Source of the DNA: Sphingomonas ginsengisoli An et al. 2013
Lineage (GTDB): Bacteria > Pseudomonadota > Alphaproteobacteria > Sphingomonadales > Sphingomonadaceae
NCBI RefSeq assembly: GCF_009363895.1
Contig: NZ_CP045434.1
Span: forward strand, 744,001 to 808,000
DNA length: 64,000 nucleotides
Reading direction: 5' to 3'
Position numbers and translations under genes: made by a program. Below the pieces are notes generated by a model, which did not search any database, was not told where the DNA came from, and saw only the letters and a list, made by a program, of their open reading frames with translations. Shown in pieces: positions 20,253 through 28,960 of the stretch. Position 1 is the stretch's first letter; every line of letters starts with the position of its first letter.

Positions 20253-20668
20253 CGCTGCAAGGCCAAGTCGAAGGCGGCCGGATCGTCAAGTGCCAGCGCG
20301 ATCCGCAGCACCGTCCGTCGCCGGAACCGCAGCGGCGCAATCAGGTCCACCATTCGGTTGGGATAGCTGATCAGGCCGAGGTTGGCAGTGTCGCTCGCCT
20401 TGACCTCGGCACCGTCGATCACCCCGCGGACGGCCGCCACCTGCCCCAGCGGCACGGTAAGCGAACGGAGTCGGCCGACATGCAGTCGCAGCTCACCGTC
20501 GGTCAGTTCATGCGGCATCCGCCGGAACGAGCGAATCGTCCCGATCAGCCAGGCGATCCCCAGCACGCTCGTCGCGCTCAACGGCCAGGCGAGCCACGGC
20601 CATTTGAGCGCGAGGAACAGATGCACCACCAGCAGCTCGGTCACCGCCAGGCTGGTGAACACCCACAA
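20249..20668 (-). CDS. Small membrane protein of unknown function
   Basis: About 139 residues: two hydrophobic segments (roughly residues 5-22 and 27-43) followed by a soluble beta-rich region with VPLGQVAAVRGVIDG, which looks like a PH-type domain behind membrane helices. I do not recognise a specific family. The annotated start is TTG 20668. However, the frame reads sensibly 12 codons further (LTFRYDRTLGPP) to a CTG at 20704 that overlaps the fda stop, preceded by AAGG, so initiation could be non-standard. Overlap with thiE is ATGA. Its job in the carbon operon is unknown. Confidence 0.7.
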   Translation of the reverse strand: MWVFTSLAVTELLVVHLFLALKWPWLAWPLSATSVLGIAWLIGTIRSFRRMPHELTDGELRLHVGRLRSLTVPLGQVAAVRGVIDGAEVKASDTANLGLISYPNRMVDLIAPLRFRRRTVLRIALALDDPAAFDLALQR

Positions 20669-20700
20669 GGGCGGGCCAAGCGTGCGATCATAGCGAAAGG

Positions 20701-21600
20701 TCAGGCGGGAACCTTGGTGGTGCTGGCGGTGTAGATTTCGTCAATCGCGGTGCCGAGCGTGCGATTGAACTCGGCATCGTCCTGCCCGTGGCGCAGGTCC
20801 GACAGCAGCGCGCGGCTGAAGCTGGCGATCATGCCCGGGTTCTTGGCGAGTTCGGCGCAGGCATCGGTGCGGCTGAAGCCGCCCGACAGCGCCACCACCC
20901 GCAGCACGCGTGGATGGTCGACCAGCGCCGCGAACGTCCCCGCTTCGGCCGGGATCGACAGCTTGAGCATCACCTCCTCGCCCTCGGGCAGGCGATCGAG
21001 GTGACGGAGGATCTCGTCGCGCAGGCAGGCGTCCGACGCCGCCCGGTCGGCGCTCTTGATGTTCACCTCGGGCTCGATGATCGGCACCAGCCCGTGGCGC
21101 AGCACCTGGAAGGCGACCTCGAACTGCTGGCCGACGACGGCGGCGATCCCCGCCTCGTTCGCCTGATTGATGACCGACCGCTCCTTGGTTCCGAACACGC
21201 CGAGCCCCTTGGCTCGGCTGAGCAAGTCGTCGAGCTCCGGCATCGGCTTCATCAGCTGGACGCCGTCGCGCTCGTCCTCGAGGCCCTTGTCGATCTTGAT
21301 GAAGGGGACGATCCCCTTCTCGGCCAGCGCGGCCGGGGTCGGCTTGCCATCGACCTCGCCGTCCATCGTCCGCTCGAACAGAATCGCGCCGATCACCTTC
21401 TCGCCCGAAAAGCAGGGCGAGGTGATGATCCGCGCCCGCATCGCGTGGATAAGGCCGAACATCTCCTCGTCGGTCGACCAGGAGTCCTCTTCGACGCCAT
21501 AGCCGGCGAGCGCCTTGGGGGTCGAACCGCCCGACTGGTCGAGCGCGGCGATGAAGCCGTTCCCCGCCTTGATCTTCTCACGCATCTCGGACTGATTCAT
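20701..21600 (-). CDS. fda: Fructose-bisphosphate aldolase class I
   Basis: 299-residue Schiff-base aldolase that splits or forms fructose-1,6-bisphosphate. Signatures are ALDQSGGSTPKALAGYG at the N-terminus, IKIDKGLE, PIIEPEVNIKS, and the lysine in VMLKLSIP, the likely Schiff-base residue. No class II zinc motifs are present, so this is the class I type found in many proteobacteria. Start ATG 21600, 13 bases after pgk on the same strand. Confidence 0.95.
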   Translation of the reverse strand: MNQSEMREKIKAGNGFIAALDQSGGSTPKALAGYGVEEDSWSTDEEMFGLIHAMRARIITSPCFSGEKVIGAILFERTMDGEVDGKPTPAALAEKGIVPFIKIDKGLEDERDGVQLMKPMPELDDLLSRAKGLGVFGTKERSVINQANEAGIAAVVGQQFEVAFQVLRHGLVPIIEPEVNIKSADRAASDACLRDEILRHLDRLPEGEEVMLKLSIPAEAGTFAALVDHPRVLRVVALSGGFSRTDACAELAKNPGMIASFSRALLSDLRHGQDDAEFNRTLGTAIDEIYTASTTKVPA

Positions 21601-21613
21601 CGCTCTTCCCTGC

Positions 21614-22816
21614 TTACTGCTGAAGCGCCGCGACGCCTGGCAGCGTGCGCCCTTCCATCCATTCCAGAAACGCCCCGCCCGCGGTCGAGACGAAGGTGAA
21701 GTCCTTGGTCACGCCGGCCTGGTTGAGCGCCGCGACCGTGTCGCCGCCCCCGGCGACCGAGACCAGGCTGCCGTCTTGAGTCAGCGCCGCCGCGGTCCGC
21801 GCCAGCGCCACGGTGGCCGCATCGAACGGCGGCGTCTCGAATGCGCCCAGCGGCCCGTTCCACACCAGCGTCCGGCAAGTCTTGAGCGCATCGGCGAGCG
21901 CCTCGCCTGCCGCCGGGCCGATGTCGAGGATCATCTCGTCAGCGGCGACCTCGTGGACGTTGCAGGTCCGCAAGCTCGGCGGATTGGCGGCGAACTCCTT
22001 CGCCACCACCACGTCATAGGGCAGGTGCACGGTGCAATTGGCGGCATCGGCGCGGGCGAGGATCGCCTCGGCCTCGCTGGTCAGGTCATGCTCGCACAGC
22101 GACTTGCCCACATCGATCCCGCGCGCAGCAAGAAAGGTGTTGGCCATGCCGCCGCCGATAATGAGGTGATCGACCTTGTCGACCAGATGCCCGAGCACCG
22201 CCAGCTTGGAAGAGACCTTGGCACCTCCGACCACCGCCGCGACCGGCCGCTCCGGATTTCCGAGGGCCTTCTCAAGCGCCTTGAGCTCCGCCTCCATCGC
22301 CCGTCCAGCAAACGCCGGCAGCAGATGCGCGACGCCCTCGGTCGAGGCATGCGCGCGGTGCGCGGCGGAGAAGGCATCGGCGACATAATAGTCGCCGAGC
22401 GCCGCCATGCCCTTGGCCAGTTCGGGATCGTTCTTTTCTTCACCGGCGTGGAAGCGGGTGTTTTCGAGCACCCCGATCGAGCCAGCGGTCATGGTGCTCA
22501 CCGCGCGCTCGGCGTTGGGGCCCGCGCAATCCTCGATGAAGCGGACCGACCGCCCGGTCAGGTCGGCGAGCGGCTTCACCAACAAGGCGGTCGACATGTC
22601 GGGCCGATTCTGCCCCTTGGGCCGCCCGAAATGGCTCAGCAGGAGCACGATCGCTCCGCGGTCGGCCAGCTCGAGCACCGTCGGCAGCAGCGCCTGCAGC
22701 CGCGTCGCATCGGACACCGCCCCGTCCTGCATCGGAACGTTAAGGTCGACGCGGACGAGCACGCGCTTGCCGGTCAGCTCGGCCGGCAGATCGTCGAGGG
22801 TCTTGAAGCTGCTCAC
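21614..22816 (-). CDS. pgk: Phosphoglycerate kinase
   Basis: 400-residue glycolytic enzyme that interconverts 1,3-bisphosphoglycerate and 3-phosphoglycerate with ATP formation. Signatures are [11 protein letters not shown] at the N-terminus, [25 protein letters not shown] and the nucleotide loop [11 protein letters not shown] near the C-terminus. The start is GTG 22816 after an AAGG ribosome site. The frame stays open further upstream only because it runs through a palindromic repeat. Length is normal. Confidence 0.95.
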   Translation of the reverse strand: MSSFKTLDDLPAELTGKRVLVRVDLNVPMQDGAVSDATRLQALLPTVLELADRGAIVLLLSHFGRPKGQNRPDMSTALLVKPLADLTGRSVRFIEDCAGPNAERAVSTMTAGSIGVLENTRFHAGEEKNDPELAKGMAALGDYYVADAFSAAHRAHASTEGVAHLLPAFAGRAMEAELKALEKALGNPERPVAAVVGGAKVSSKLAVLGHLVDKVDHLIIGGGMANTFLAARGIDVGKSLCEHDLTSEAEAILARADAANCTVHLPYDVVVAKEFAANPPSLRTCNVHEVAADEMILDIGPAAGEALADALKTCRTLVWNGPLGAFETPPFDAATVALARTAAALTQDGSLVSVAGGGDTVAALNQAGVTKDFTFVSTAGGAFLEWMEGRTLPGVAALQQ

Positions 22817-22828
22817 TGCTACCTTTTC

Positions 22829-22904
22829 CCGCTCGTCCCGAGCGAAGTCGAGGGGCGCAAATCCAGGCTCAAGAACGCCCCTCGACTTTGCTCGGGACGA
22901 ACGA
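22829..22904. repeat. REP-like palindrome, copy 2 (gap-pgk gap)
   Basis: Same element as at 16263. The left arm 22829-22857 is identical to the consensus CCGCTCGTCCCGAGCG...GGGGCG. The right arm 22876-22904 has a few changes near its outer end (GACGAACGA instead of GACGAGCGG), and the loop is 18 bases. It fills the space between the gap stop and the pgk ribosome site and splits the carbon operon message with a stable hairpin. Confidence 0.9.
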
Positions 22905-22926
22905 CCTGGCCACACCCCTCGTGGGA

Positions 22927-23934
22927 TTATCCCAGCTTGGCCATCGCCGCGGCCGTGTCGACCATGCGGTTCGAGAAGCCCCATTCATTGTCGTACCAGC
23001 TGACCACCCGCACCAGCGTGCCCTCGAGCACGGCGGTCTCGAGGCTGTCGACGGTCGAGCTCTGCGGCGTGTGGACGATGTCGATCGAGACCAACGGCTC
23101 GTCCGAATAGACCAGCACGCCCTTGAGCGGCCCGCTCTCGCTCGCCGCCTTGAGCGCGCCATTCACTTCTTCGACACTGGTCGGGCGCTTCGGCGTGAAA
23201 GTGAGGTCGATGAGGCTGCCATCCGGCACGGGCACTCGCACCGCCGAGCCGTCGAGCTTACCCTTAAGCTCGGGCAGCACCTCGCCGACCGCGCGGGCGG
23301 CGCCGGTCGTGGTCGGGATGATGTTCATCGCCGCCGCCCGAGCGCGCCGCAGGTCGGAATGGATCTGATCGAGGATCTTCTGGTCGTTGGTGTAGGCGTG
23401 GACTGTGGTCATCAGTCCGCGCTCGATCCCGATCGCATCGTTCAAGACCTTGGCGACCGGCGCGAGACAGTTGGTGGTGCAGCTCGCGTTCGAGACGATC
23501 TTGTGCTCGGCGGTCAGCTTGTCGTGGTTGACGCCGTAAACCACCGTCAAGTCCGCGCCCTTGGCCGGGGCCGAGATGAGCACGCGCTTGGCGCCGGCTT
23601 GGAGGTGCTTCTCGCCGCCCGCCTTGTCGGTGAAGAAGCCCGTGCACTCGAGCGCAATCTCCACGCCGTTGGCGGCATGGGGCAAGTTGGCCGGGTCGCG
23701 CTCGGCAGTCACATGGATGCGCTTGCCGTTGATGACGAGGTCGTTGCCCTCGGCGGTGACTTCGCCCGGAAAGAGGCCATGGACGCTGTCACGCTTGAAC
23801 AGCCAGGCATTCGATTTGGCGTCGGCGAGGTCGTTGATCGCAACCAGTTCGAGCCCGCAGTCGGGCCGCTCGAGGATCGCCCGCGCGACCAGCCGGCCGA
23901 TCCGGCCGAACCCGTTGATGGCAACCTTGGTCAT
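22927..23934 (-). CDS. gap: Glyceraldehyde-3-phosphate dehydrogenase
   Basis: 335-residue NAD(P)-dependent enzyme. It has the Rossmann start [16 protein letters not shown], the catalytic Cys in SNASCTTNC (about residues 148-156), the catalytic His in the [17 protein letters not shown] region, and [12 protein letters not shown] at the C-terminus. The residue after the second strand is Asn-Asp (AINDLAD), which favours NAD. ATGA overlap with tkt upstream. Confidence 0.96.
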   Translation of the reverse strand: MTKVAINGFGRIGRLVARAILERPDCGLELVAINDLADAKSNAWLFKRDSVHGLFPGEVTAEGNDLVINGKRIHVTAERDPANLPHAANGVEIALECTGFFTDKAGGEKHLQAGAKRVLISAPAKGADLTVVYGVNHDKLTAEHKIVSNASCTTNCLAPVAKVLNDAIGIERGLMTTVHAYTNDQKILDQIHSDLRRARAAAMNIIPTTTGAARAVGEVLPELKGKLDGSAVRVPVPDGSLIDLTFTPKRPTSVEEVNGALKAASESGPLKGVLVYSDEPLVSIDIVHTPQSSTVDSLETAVLEGTLVRVVSWYDNEWGFSNRMVDTAAAMAKLG

Positions 23935-25919
23935 CTCATCTCCCTTTGATCCATGAAGGCCAGAATGCGCGAGGTGATCGCGTCCGACGTCAGTCCGAAA
24001 TGTTGGTAGAGCTCAGGCGCGGGCGCCGAGGCGCCGAAGCCGTCGAGCCCACAGCGCAGCCCGTGCAACCCAGTGTATCGCTCCCAGCCGATTGTCGTCC
24101 CCGCCTCGATCGAAACTCGCAGGATCTGGCGGTTCGAAACGTCGGGCAGGATGTCTTCGCGGTAAGCGGCGTCCTGCGCGTCGAACCGGGTGGTCGACGG
24201 CATCGAGACCACATCGGCGCCGATGCCCTCCCCTGCCAGCTTGTCGGCGACATCGAGCGCGATCTCGACCTCCGAACCGGTCGCGAGGAGAATGACCTTG
24301 CGGTCACCCTCAGCGGCCCGCAGCCGATACGCACCTCGTGCACAGCGATTCTCCGCAACGGCCTCGGTCCGCACCGGCCGCAAATTCTGCCGCGACAGGG
24401 CGAGCAGCGAAGGCCCCTCCTCCGCCAGCGACAGCGCCCAGCATTCGGCGGTCTCGACCGCATCGGCCGGGCGGTAAACGTGCAGCCCCGGGATCATCCG
24501 CAGGCTCTGCAGATGCTCGACCGGCTGGTGGGTCGGCCCGTCCTCGCCCAGCCCGATGCTGTCATGGGTCATCACATAGACGACCCGCGCGCGCTGCAAG
24601 GCCGACAGGCGGATCGCCGGCCGGCAATAATCGGAAAAAACTAGGAAGGTGCCGCCGTAAGGCACGACCCCACCGTGCAGCGCCATGCCGTTCATCGCCG
24701 CCGCCATCCCGAATTCGCGGATGCCGTAGTAGATGTAACGCCCGGCATAATCCTCGGCGGTGAGCGGCTGCTGCCCCTTGGTCTTGGTGTTGTTCGAGCC
24801 GGTGAGGTCAGCCGACCCGCCGATGGTCAGCTCGGTCGCGGCGTTGATCGCCTCGAGCGCCATCTCCGACGCCTTGCGTGTGGCAACCGGCTTTTGGTCG
24901 GCGAGCAGTCCGTCGAGATAGGCCTTGAGCCACCCGTCGGGCACTTGGGCGGCCATGCGGGTCGTAAATTCGTCGGCCCGGCCGCTCGCTGCCAGCCGCT
25001 GCTGCCACGCCGCACGCTCGGTAGACCCACGGCCGCCGACCTCGCGCCACGCCTTGAGCACGTCGTCGGGGACGGTGAATTCGGTCGGCTCGAGCCCCAG
25101 TTCGGCGCGCGCCGCCGTGACTTCGGCAGCGCCCAGCGCCGAGCCGTGCGTCGCCGCCGTGCCCTGTTTGTTGGGCGCGCCATAACCAATGATCGTCTTG
25201 CAGCGGATCAGGCTCGGCCGGTGGTCCGCCTTCGCCTTCTCGATAGCCGCCGACACCTTGGCCGCGTCCATCCCGTCGCATTCGACCACGTGCCAGCCGC
25301 AGGCGACGTGCCGCGCGCAGATGTCCTCGTTGCGGCTGAGCTCGGTCGAGCCATCGATGGTGATGCGATTGTCGTCCCACAGGACGATCAGCCGGCCGAG
25401 CTTGAGGTGGCCGGCCAGCCCCACCGCCTCATGGTTGATGCCTTCCATCAGGCAGCCATCGCCGGCGATGACGTAGGTCCGGTGATCGACCAGCGCGTCG
25501 CCATAGACGGCGTTCAAATGTCGCTCGGCGATCGCCATGCCGACCGCGGTCGCCAGACCCTGCCCGAGCGGGCCAGTGGTCGTCTCGACCCCCGCCAGCT
25601 CGAAATTCTCGGGGTGGCCAGCGCACGGGGACCCGAGCTGGCGAAAACGCTTGATCTCGTCGAGCGTCGGATGCTCGTAACCGGTCAGGTAGAGCAACGC
25701 ATAGATCAGCATCGAGCCATGGCCAGCCGACAGCACGAAGCGATCGCGGTCAGCCCATTTCGGGTCTTGCGGGTCGAACTTGAGATGGCGTGTGAAGAGC
25801 GCGGTGGCCGCGTCGGCCATCCCCATCGGCATCCCGGGATGGCCTGAATTGGCGGCCTCGACCGCGTCCATGGCCAGTGCCCGAATGGCATTGGCAAGAC
25901 GGCGCTGGGTCGGCTGCAT
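23931..25919 (-). CDS. tkt: Transketolase
   Basis: 662-residue thiamine-diphosphate enzyme of the pentose phosphate (or Calvin) route. Motifs are AANSGHPGMPMGMADAA at the N-terminus, the ThDP/Mg motif GDGCLMEGINHEAVGLAGHL ending in WDDN, the pyrimidine domain EDGPTHQPVEHL, and the C-terminal domain. Start ATG 25919 has GGAG five to six bases upstream. An earlier in-frame GTG at 25925 is less well placed. It is the first gene of the operon tkt-gap-pgk-fda-ORF-thiE. No RuBisCO or phosphoribulokinase is seen, so glycolysis/pentose phosphate use is likelier than CO2 fixation. Confidence 0.96.
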   Translation of the reverse strand: MQPTQRRLANAIRALAMDAVEAANSGHPGMPMGMADAATALFTRHLKFDPQDPKWADRDRFVLSAGHGSMLIYALLYLTGYEHPTLDEIKRFRQLGSPCAGHPENFELAGVETTTGPLGQGLATAVGMAIAERHLNAVYGDALVDHRTYVIAGDGCLMEGINHEAVGLAGHLKLGRLIVLWDDNRITIDGSTELSRNEDICARHVACGWHVVECDGMDAAKVSAAIEKAKADHRPSLIRCKTIIGYGAPNKQGTAATHGSALGAAEVTAARAELGLEPTEFTVPDDVLKAWREVGGRGSTERAAWQQRLAASGRADEFTTRMAAQVPDGWLKAYLDGLLADQKPVATRKASEMALEAINAATELTIGGSADLTGSNNTKTKGQQPLTAEDYAGRYIYYGIREFGMAAAMNGMALHGGVVPYGGTFLVFSDYCRPAIRLSALQRARVVYVMTHDSIGLGEDGPTHQPVEHLQSLRMIPGLHVYRPADAVETAECWALSLAEEGPSLLALSRQNLRPVRTEAVAENRCARGAYRLRAAEGDRKVILLATGSEVEIALDVADKLAGEGIGADVVSMPSTTRFDAQDAAYREDILPDVSNRQILRVSIEAGTTIGWERYTGLHGLRCGLDGFGASAPAPELYQHFGLTSDAITSRILAFMDQREMR

Positions 25920-26053
25920 CAACACTCCAGTGGGTATCGGACCGGGCTTGGCGCGGTCGTGGATTCGACCGGACCGATGGCCCGGCTCCTTTGGGCGGTG
26001 AGCGGTGTTGCGTCAACCTTGCCGCGCCGCCTGCGGAGGCCTAGCTCCGCCTC

Positions 26054-26227
26054 ATGACCGAACAAGCATTGGAAGCGGCGCTTACCCGCGCCGAGCGCGC
26101 CCTCGCCCGGGCCGAGCGCGCCAGCGACGCCATCGCCCGCAGCGGCCGGCGCGAGGAACAGTTGCGGGTTCGGGTGCGCGAGGCGATCGCCGAACTCGAC
26201 CAGCTGATCCAGAAGGCGGAGGCCTGA
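26054..26227 (+). CDS. Small coiled-coil protein upstream of zapA
   Basis: 57-residue acidic/basic alternating protein (MTEQALEAALTRAERALARAER to LIQKAEA) that is almost certainly one long helix forming a coiled coil. It ends three bases before zapA, so the two are cotranscribed. ZapA also works through a coiled coil at the division ring, and a partner role is conceivable, but this is inference from position. Not a family I can name. Strong G/C third-position bias supports that it is translated. Confidence 0.75.
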   Translation: MTEQALEAALTRAERALARAERASDAIARSGRREEQLRVRVREAIAELDQLIQKAEA

Positions 26228-26230
26228 GCG

Positions 26231-26554
26231 ATGGCGGAGATCAATTTCGAGATCGCCGGTCGCCCCTACCGGCTCGCCTGCCGCGATGGCGAGGAGGACA
26301 ATCTGCGCGCCGCCGCCAGCCTGGTCGATGCCAAAAGCCGCGAAGCCCTCGCCGGCATGGGCGCGATGAGCGAGGCGAAGCAGCTGCTGCTCGCCGCGCT
26401 GCTGGTCGCCGACCAACTAATCGAAAAGAAGGGCGAGCAGCCGGCCGCGCCGAGCGCCCAGCCCGAGCCCCAGTTCGTCCGACGGGTCGATGCGCTCGCC
26501 GAACGGCTCGAACGCCTCGCCGGCAGCCTTGAGCTGACCGCCGCAACACCCTAA
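26231..26554 (+). CDS. zapA: Cell division protein ZapA
   Basis: 107-residue protein that binds FtsZ and crosslinks its filaments at midcell. The N-terminal globular part has EINFEIAGRPYRLACRDGEEDNLRAAASLVDAK, the ZapA signature. The helical middle (EAKQLLLAALLVADQLIEKK) and C-terminal coiled-coil segment (FVRRVDALAERLERLAGSLE) follow. Length is normal. Its classic neighbour, 6S RNA followed by the formyl-THF cyclo-ligase gene, is present downstream. Confidence 0.92.
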   Translation: MAEINFEIAGRPYRLACRDGEEDNLRAAASLVDAKSREALAGMGAMSEAKQLLLAALLVADQLIEKKGEQPAAPSAQPEPQFVRRVDALAERLERLAGSLELTAATP

Positions 26555-26561
26555 ATAGGGC

Positions 26562-26706
26562 GATGACGGGTACTGCCAGGCACGAGCTCTCCGATATCCC
26601 TGAGGCTATTCCCGATCCGAGGGGGCTGTCCCTGTCTGGACCCTGGTCCGGAATATATGGTCCCCACCTGATGCTACTGGCGTCAGAGGATTTCTGAGCA
26701 ACGACC
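26562..26706 (+). ncRNA. ssrS: 6S RNA
   Basis: The 154 bases between zapA and the 5-formyl-THF cyclo-ligase gene are non-coding and lie at the conserved 6S locus of proteobacteria. The sequence can form the expected long irregular hairpin. The arms ATCCCTGA (26596-26603) and TCAGAGGAT (26683-26691) close a central region. GGGG near 26631 can pair with CCCC near 26662. GGACC/GGTCC (26638-26648) caps the end. 6S RNA mimics an open promoter and binds sigma70 RNA polymerase. The ends are estimates. Confidence 0.72.
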
Positions 26707-26708
26707 TC

Positions 26709-27299
26709 ATGGTGGTCCCGTCACCCTCCATCCCCGATACCAAGGCGACCCTGCGCACCACCCTGCGCCGCGCGCGCCGCGACTATTTCGCCGGACTGCC
26801 TGAAACCGAGCGCCTTGCGCTGGCGGAAGCCCTCATCCCCTGCATCGACCCGCTCCTCGAGGGCGTCAGCGTCGTCGCGGGCTATGCCGCACGGGGCAGC
26901 GAGCTGCCGGTCGACGCCGTCCTCCGCCACGCGATGAACCGCGGGATCAGCGCCGCTTACCCCGCCTTCACGACCGCGGCCTCGCCGATGGTCTTCCGCT
27001 CGGGCCAGTGCGCCGAGGATTGTCCGGTTGGCGGGGTCCAGCCGCCGCACCAGGCACGCGTGGTCACCCCTGATCTCATCCTCGTCCCCCTCCTCGCCGC
27101 CGATCGTCGCGGCACCCGGCTCGGGCAAGGCGGCGGCCATTACGATCGCGCTCTGCCCGCTCTGCGCGCCGAAGGTGCCCGGATCATCGGGGTCGGCTGG
27201 ACCATGCAGCTCGTCGAGACACTGCTGCCCGTCGAGCCGTGGGACATCCCTCTCGACGGATTTGCCTCGCCTGCCGGATTGGTGGAGTTTGCGGCATGA
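26709..27299 (+). CDS. 5-formyltetrahydrofolate cyclo-ligase
   Basis: 196-residue ATP-dependent enzyme that returns 5-formyl-THF to the folate pool (YgfA/FAU1/MTHFS family). The diagnostic motif RRGTRLGQGGGHYDRALP is near residues 137-154. The substrate-binding region with VAGYAARGSELPVD and DLILVPLLAADRRG also fits. Position right after 6S RNA is conserved in proteobacteria. Start ATG 26709; the first about 10 residues are variable. The stop overlaps the next gene by ATGA. Confidence 0.93.
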   Translation: MVVPSPSIPDTKATLRTTLRRARRDYFAGLPETERLALAEALIPCIDPLLEGVSVVAGYAARGSELPVDAVLRHAMNRGISAAYPAFTTAASPMVFRSGQCAEDCPVGGVQPPHQARVVTPDLILVPLLAADRRGTRLGQGGGHYDRALPALRAEGARIIGVGWTMQLVETLLPVEPWDIPLDGFASPAGLVEFAA

Positions 27300-27532
27300 A
27301 CCACGAACTCGAGCCGCGCCCTCGCCCGACCATCGGCGTGTTCATGATCATGGCCGTGATCGCGGTCTGGGCGCTGCTCGTCGCCAGCCTCGCCGATGTC
27401 GTCGGACGCTGGCCGGTGCTCGTCCAGCTGTTGTTCTACATCGTCACCGGATTCATCTGGGTGTTACCATTGCGGCCCATCATGCGCTGGAGTGAGACCG
27501 GGCGCTGGCGGGCGGACAAGCCACGGCCTTGA
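27296..27532 (+). CDS. DUF2842 family membrane protein
   Basis: 78-residue protein with two membrane helices (about residues 15-34 and 42-58) and the C-terminal signature VLPLRPIMRWSETGRW, typical of the small alphaproteobacterial DUF2842 family. Function unknown. Start ATG 27296 overlaps the previous stop by ATGA, so translation is probably coupled to the folate enzyme. Confidence 0.82.
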   Translation: MNHELEPRPRPTIGVFMIMAVIAVWALLVASLADVVGRWPVLVQLLFYIVTGFIWVLPLRPIMRWSETGRWRADKPRP

Positions 27533-27568
27533 AAAATCGGGGTGAATTGCCTAAGTAATACACATCCC

Positions 27569-28759
27569 ATGACCAGCCTTGCCTCTCCTTCCACACCGGC
27601 GACGGTGCATCTGGCGTTGCAGCGCGCCCGCGACTGGGTGCGTCCGCGGCGCCTCGAAACCTATGGCAGCCTTGCCATGGCGGCAGCGGTGCTTGGCGGA
27701 TTCGGGCTGATCTCGCAGACCGCGGGCGGCATCCCTCGAACCCCCACTGCGGAAGAACGCACTGCTCCCGCCGCGGCAGTCGCCAAGGAAGCGCAGGCCT
27801 TCACCCCTTTTCAGGTCCGTGACATCGCGCCCGACAAGGCCGTCGCGCTCAACGCCGCGATGCCGATCGTCGACGGGCCCAACCCGGCTGCCCAGCCGTT
27901 CCGCGGCGCCGCGGCCAACAGCACCGCCTTCGCGCGCTCGCTCGAGTGCCTGACCGAGGCCGTCTATTACGAGGCCGCGCGCGAGCCCGATGACGGCCAG
28001 CGCGCCGTCGCGCAGGTCGTGCTGAACCGCGTCCGCCACCCGGCCTTCCCCAATTCGGTCTGCGGGGTCGTCTATCAGGGCGCCGACCGCCCGACCGGCT
28101 GCCAGTTCAGCTTCACTTGCGACGGGTCGCTCTACCGCCAGCCGATGCGCAGCTATTGGGACCGCGCCAGCGCGATCGCGCGCGCCGCGCTGCAGGGCTA
28201 TGTTTTCGCCCCCGTCGGGGTCGCGACGCACTACCACGCCAATTACGTCGTACCTTACTGGTCACCGACGCTGAGCAAGAACGCCGAAATCGCCACCCAC
28301 ATCTTTTATCGCTGGAAGGGCGACTGGGGTCAGCCCGCCGCCTTCAGCCAGCGCTACGGCACGCGCGAGAGCGATCCGCAGGTCCTCCGCAGCCTCGCGC
28401 TCGCGGCCGAAGCGCGCGATCGTGCGACGGGCGCGCCGCTTGGTGTCGACTCCCAGGTCGCCGCGGCCAAGCAGGAACTTCCGCCTGAATTGGCGGCGCT
28501 GGTCAGCACGGCTGGCGCGGCGGGCGGCAAGGCACGCATCAAGATGCGCATCCCGACCGGTCGCGCGGCCGAGATCGCCGCCCGCGAGCGCACCGCTCAG
28601 GCCGAGATCAAGCTCGATAACAGCGACAGCATGCGCTGGAGCATGTCGGGCGACGAGAGCGTGGCGCAGAAGCCGCTGGGTCGCGCGCCTGCTTCGCCGC
28701 CGGCCTCGGCCACGGCGCAAAGCGTCCCCGCCAAACCGTCGGGCGGCGCGAGCGAATAA
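27569..28759 (+). CDS. Cell wall hydrolase, SleB type
   Basis: 396-residue envelope protein. A membrane-anchor or signal segment at about residues 33-50 (YGSLAMAAAVLGGFGLI) is followed by an Ala/Pro linker. The Hydrolase_2/SleB domain covers about residues 125-240, with the family core CLTEAVYYEAAREPDDGQRAVAQVVLNRVRHP, CGVVYQG, CQFSFTCDG and VGVATHYHANYV; the first Glu of the core is the likely catalytic residue. The rest is low-complexity, Ala-rich and charged. Probably a lytic enzyme acting on peptidoglycan. I use ATG 27569 rather than an upstream GTG at 27542. Confidence 0.88.
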   Translation: MTSLASPSTPATVHLALQRARDWVRPRRLETYGSLAMAAAVLGGFGLISQTAGGIPRTPTAEERTAPAAAVAKEAQAFTPFQVRDIAPDKAVALNAAMPIVDGPNPAAQPFRGAAANSTAFARSLECLTEAVYYEAAREPDDGQRAVAQVVLNRVRHPAFPNSVCGVVYQGADRPTGCQFSFTCDGSLYRQPMRSYWDRASAIARAALQGYVFAPVGVATHYHANYVVPYWSPTLSKNAEIATHIFYRWKGDWGQPAAFSQRYGTRESDPQVLRSLALAAEARDRATGAPLGVDSQVAAAKQELPPELAALVSTAGAAGGKARIKMRIPTGRAAEIAARERTAQAEIKLDNSDSMRWSMSGDESVAQKPLGRAPASPPASATAQSVPAKPSGGASE

Positions 28760-28815
28760 GCGCGCGCGGTCCCGCGGTGGACCGGCGGCGCGCATTTCCA
28801 GCGATGAAAGGGAAA

Positions 28816-28892
<77 letters not shown>

Positions 28893-28960
28893 GTGGTGTG
28901 GGCGGCCAACTAGGGGAGGCTCCCCGACACGTCAACCGCCGGACGACGAGAAAACTTGGT

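Noticed and set aside
20253..20260. TPP riboswitch before thiE
   Set aside because: thiE overlaps the previous gene by four bases, so there is no leader to hold a riboswitch.
19572..25919. Calvin cycle operon
   Set aside because: tkt, gap, pgk and fda are shared with glycolysis and pentose phosphate metabolism. No RuBisCO or phosphoribulokinase gene is present.
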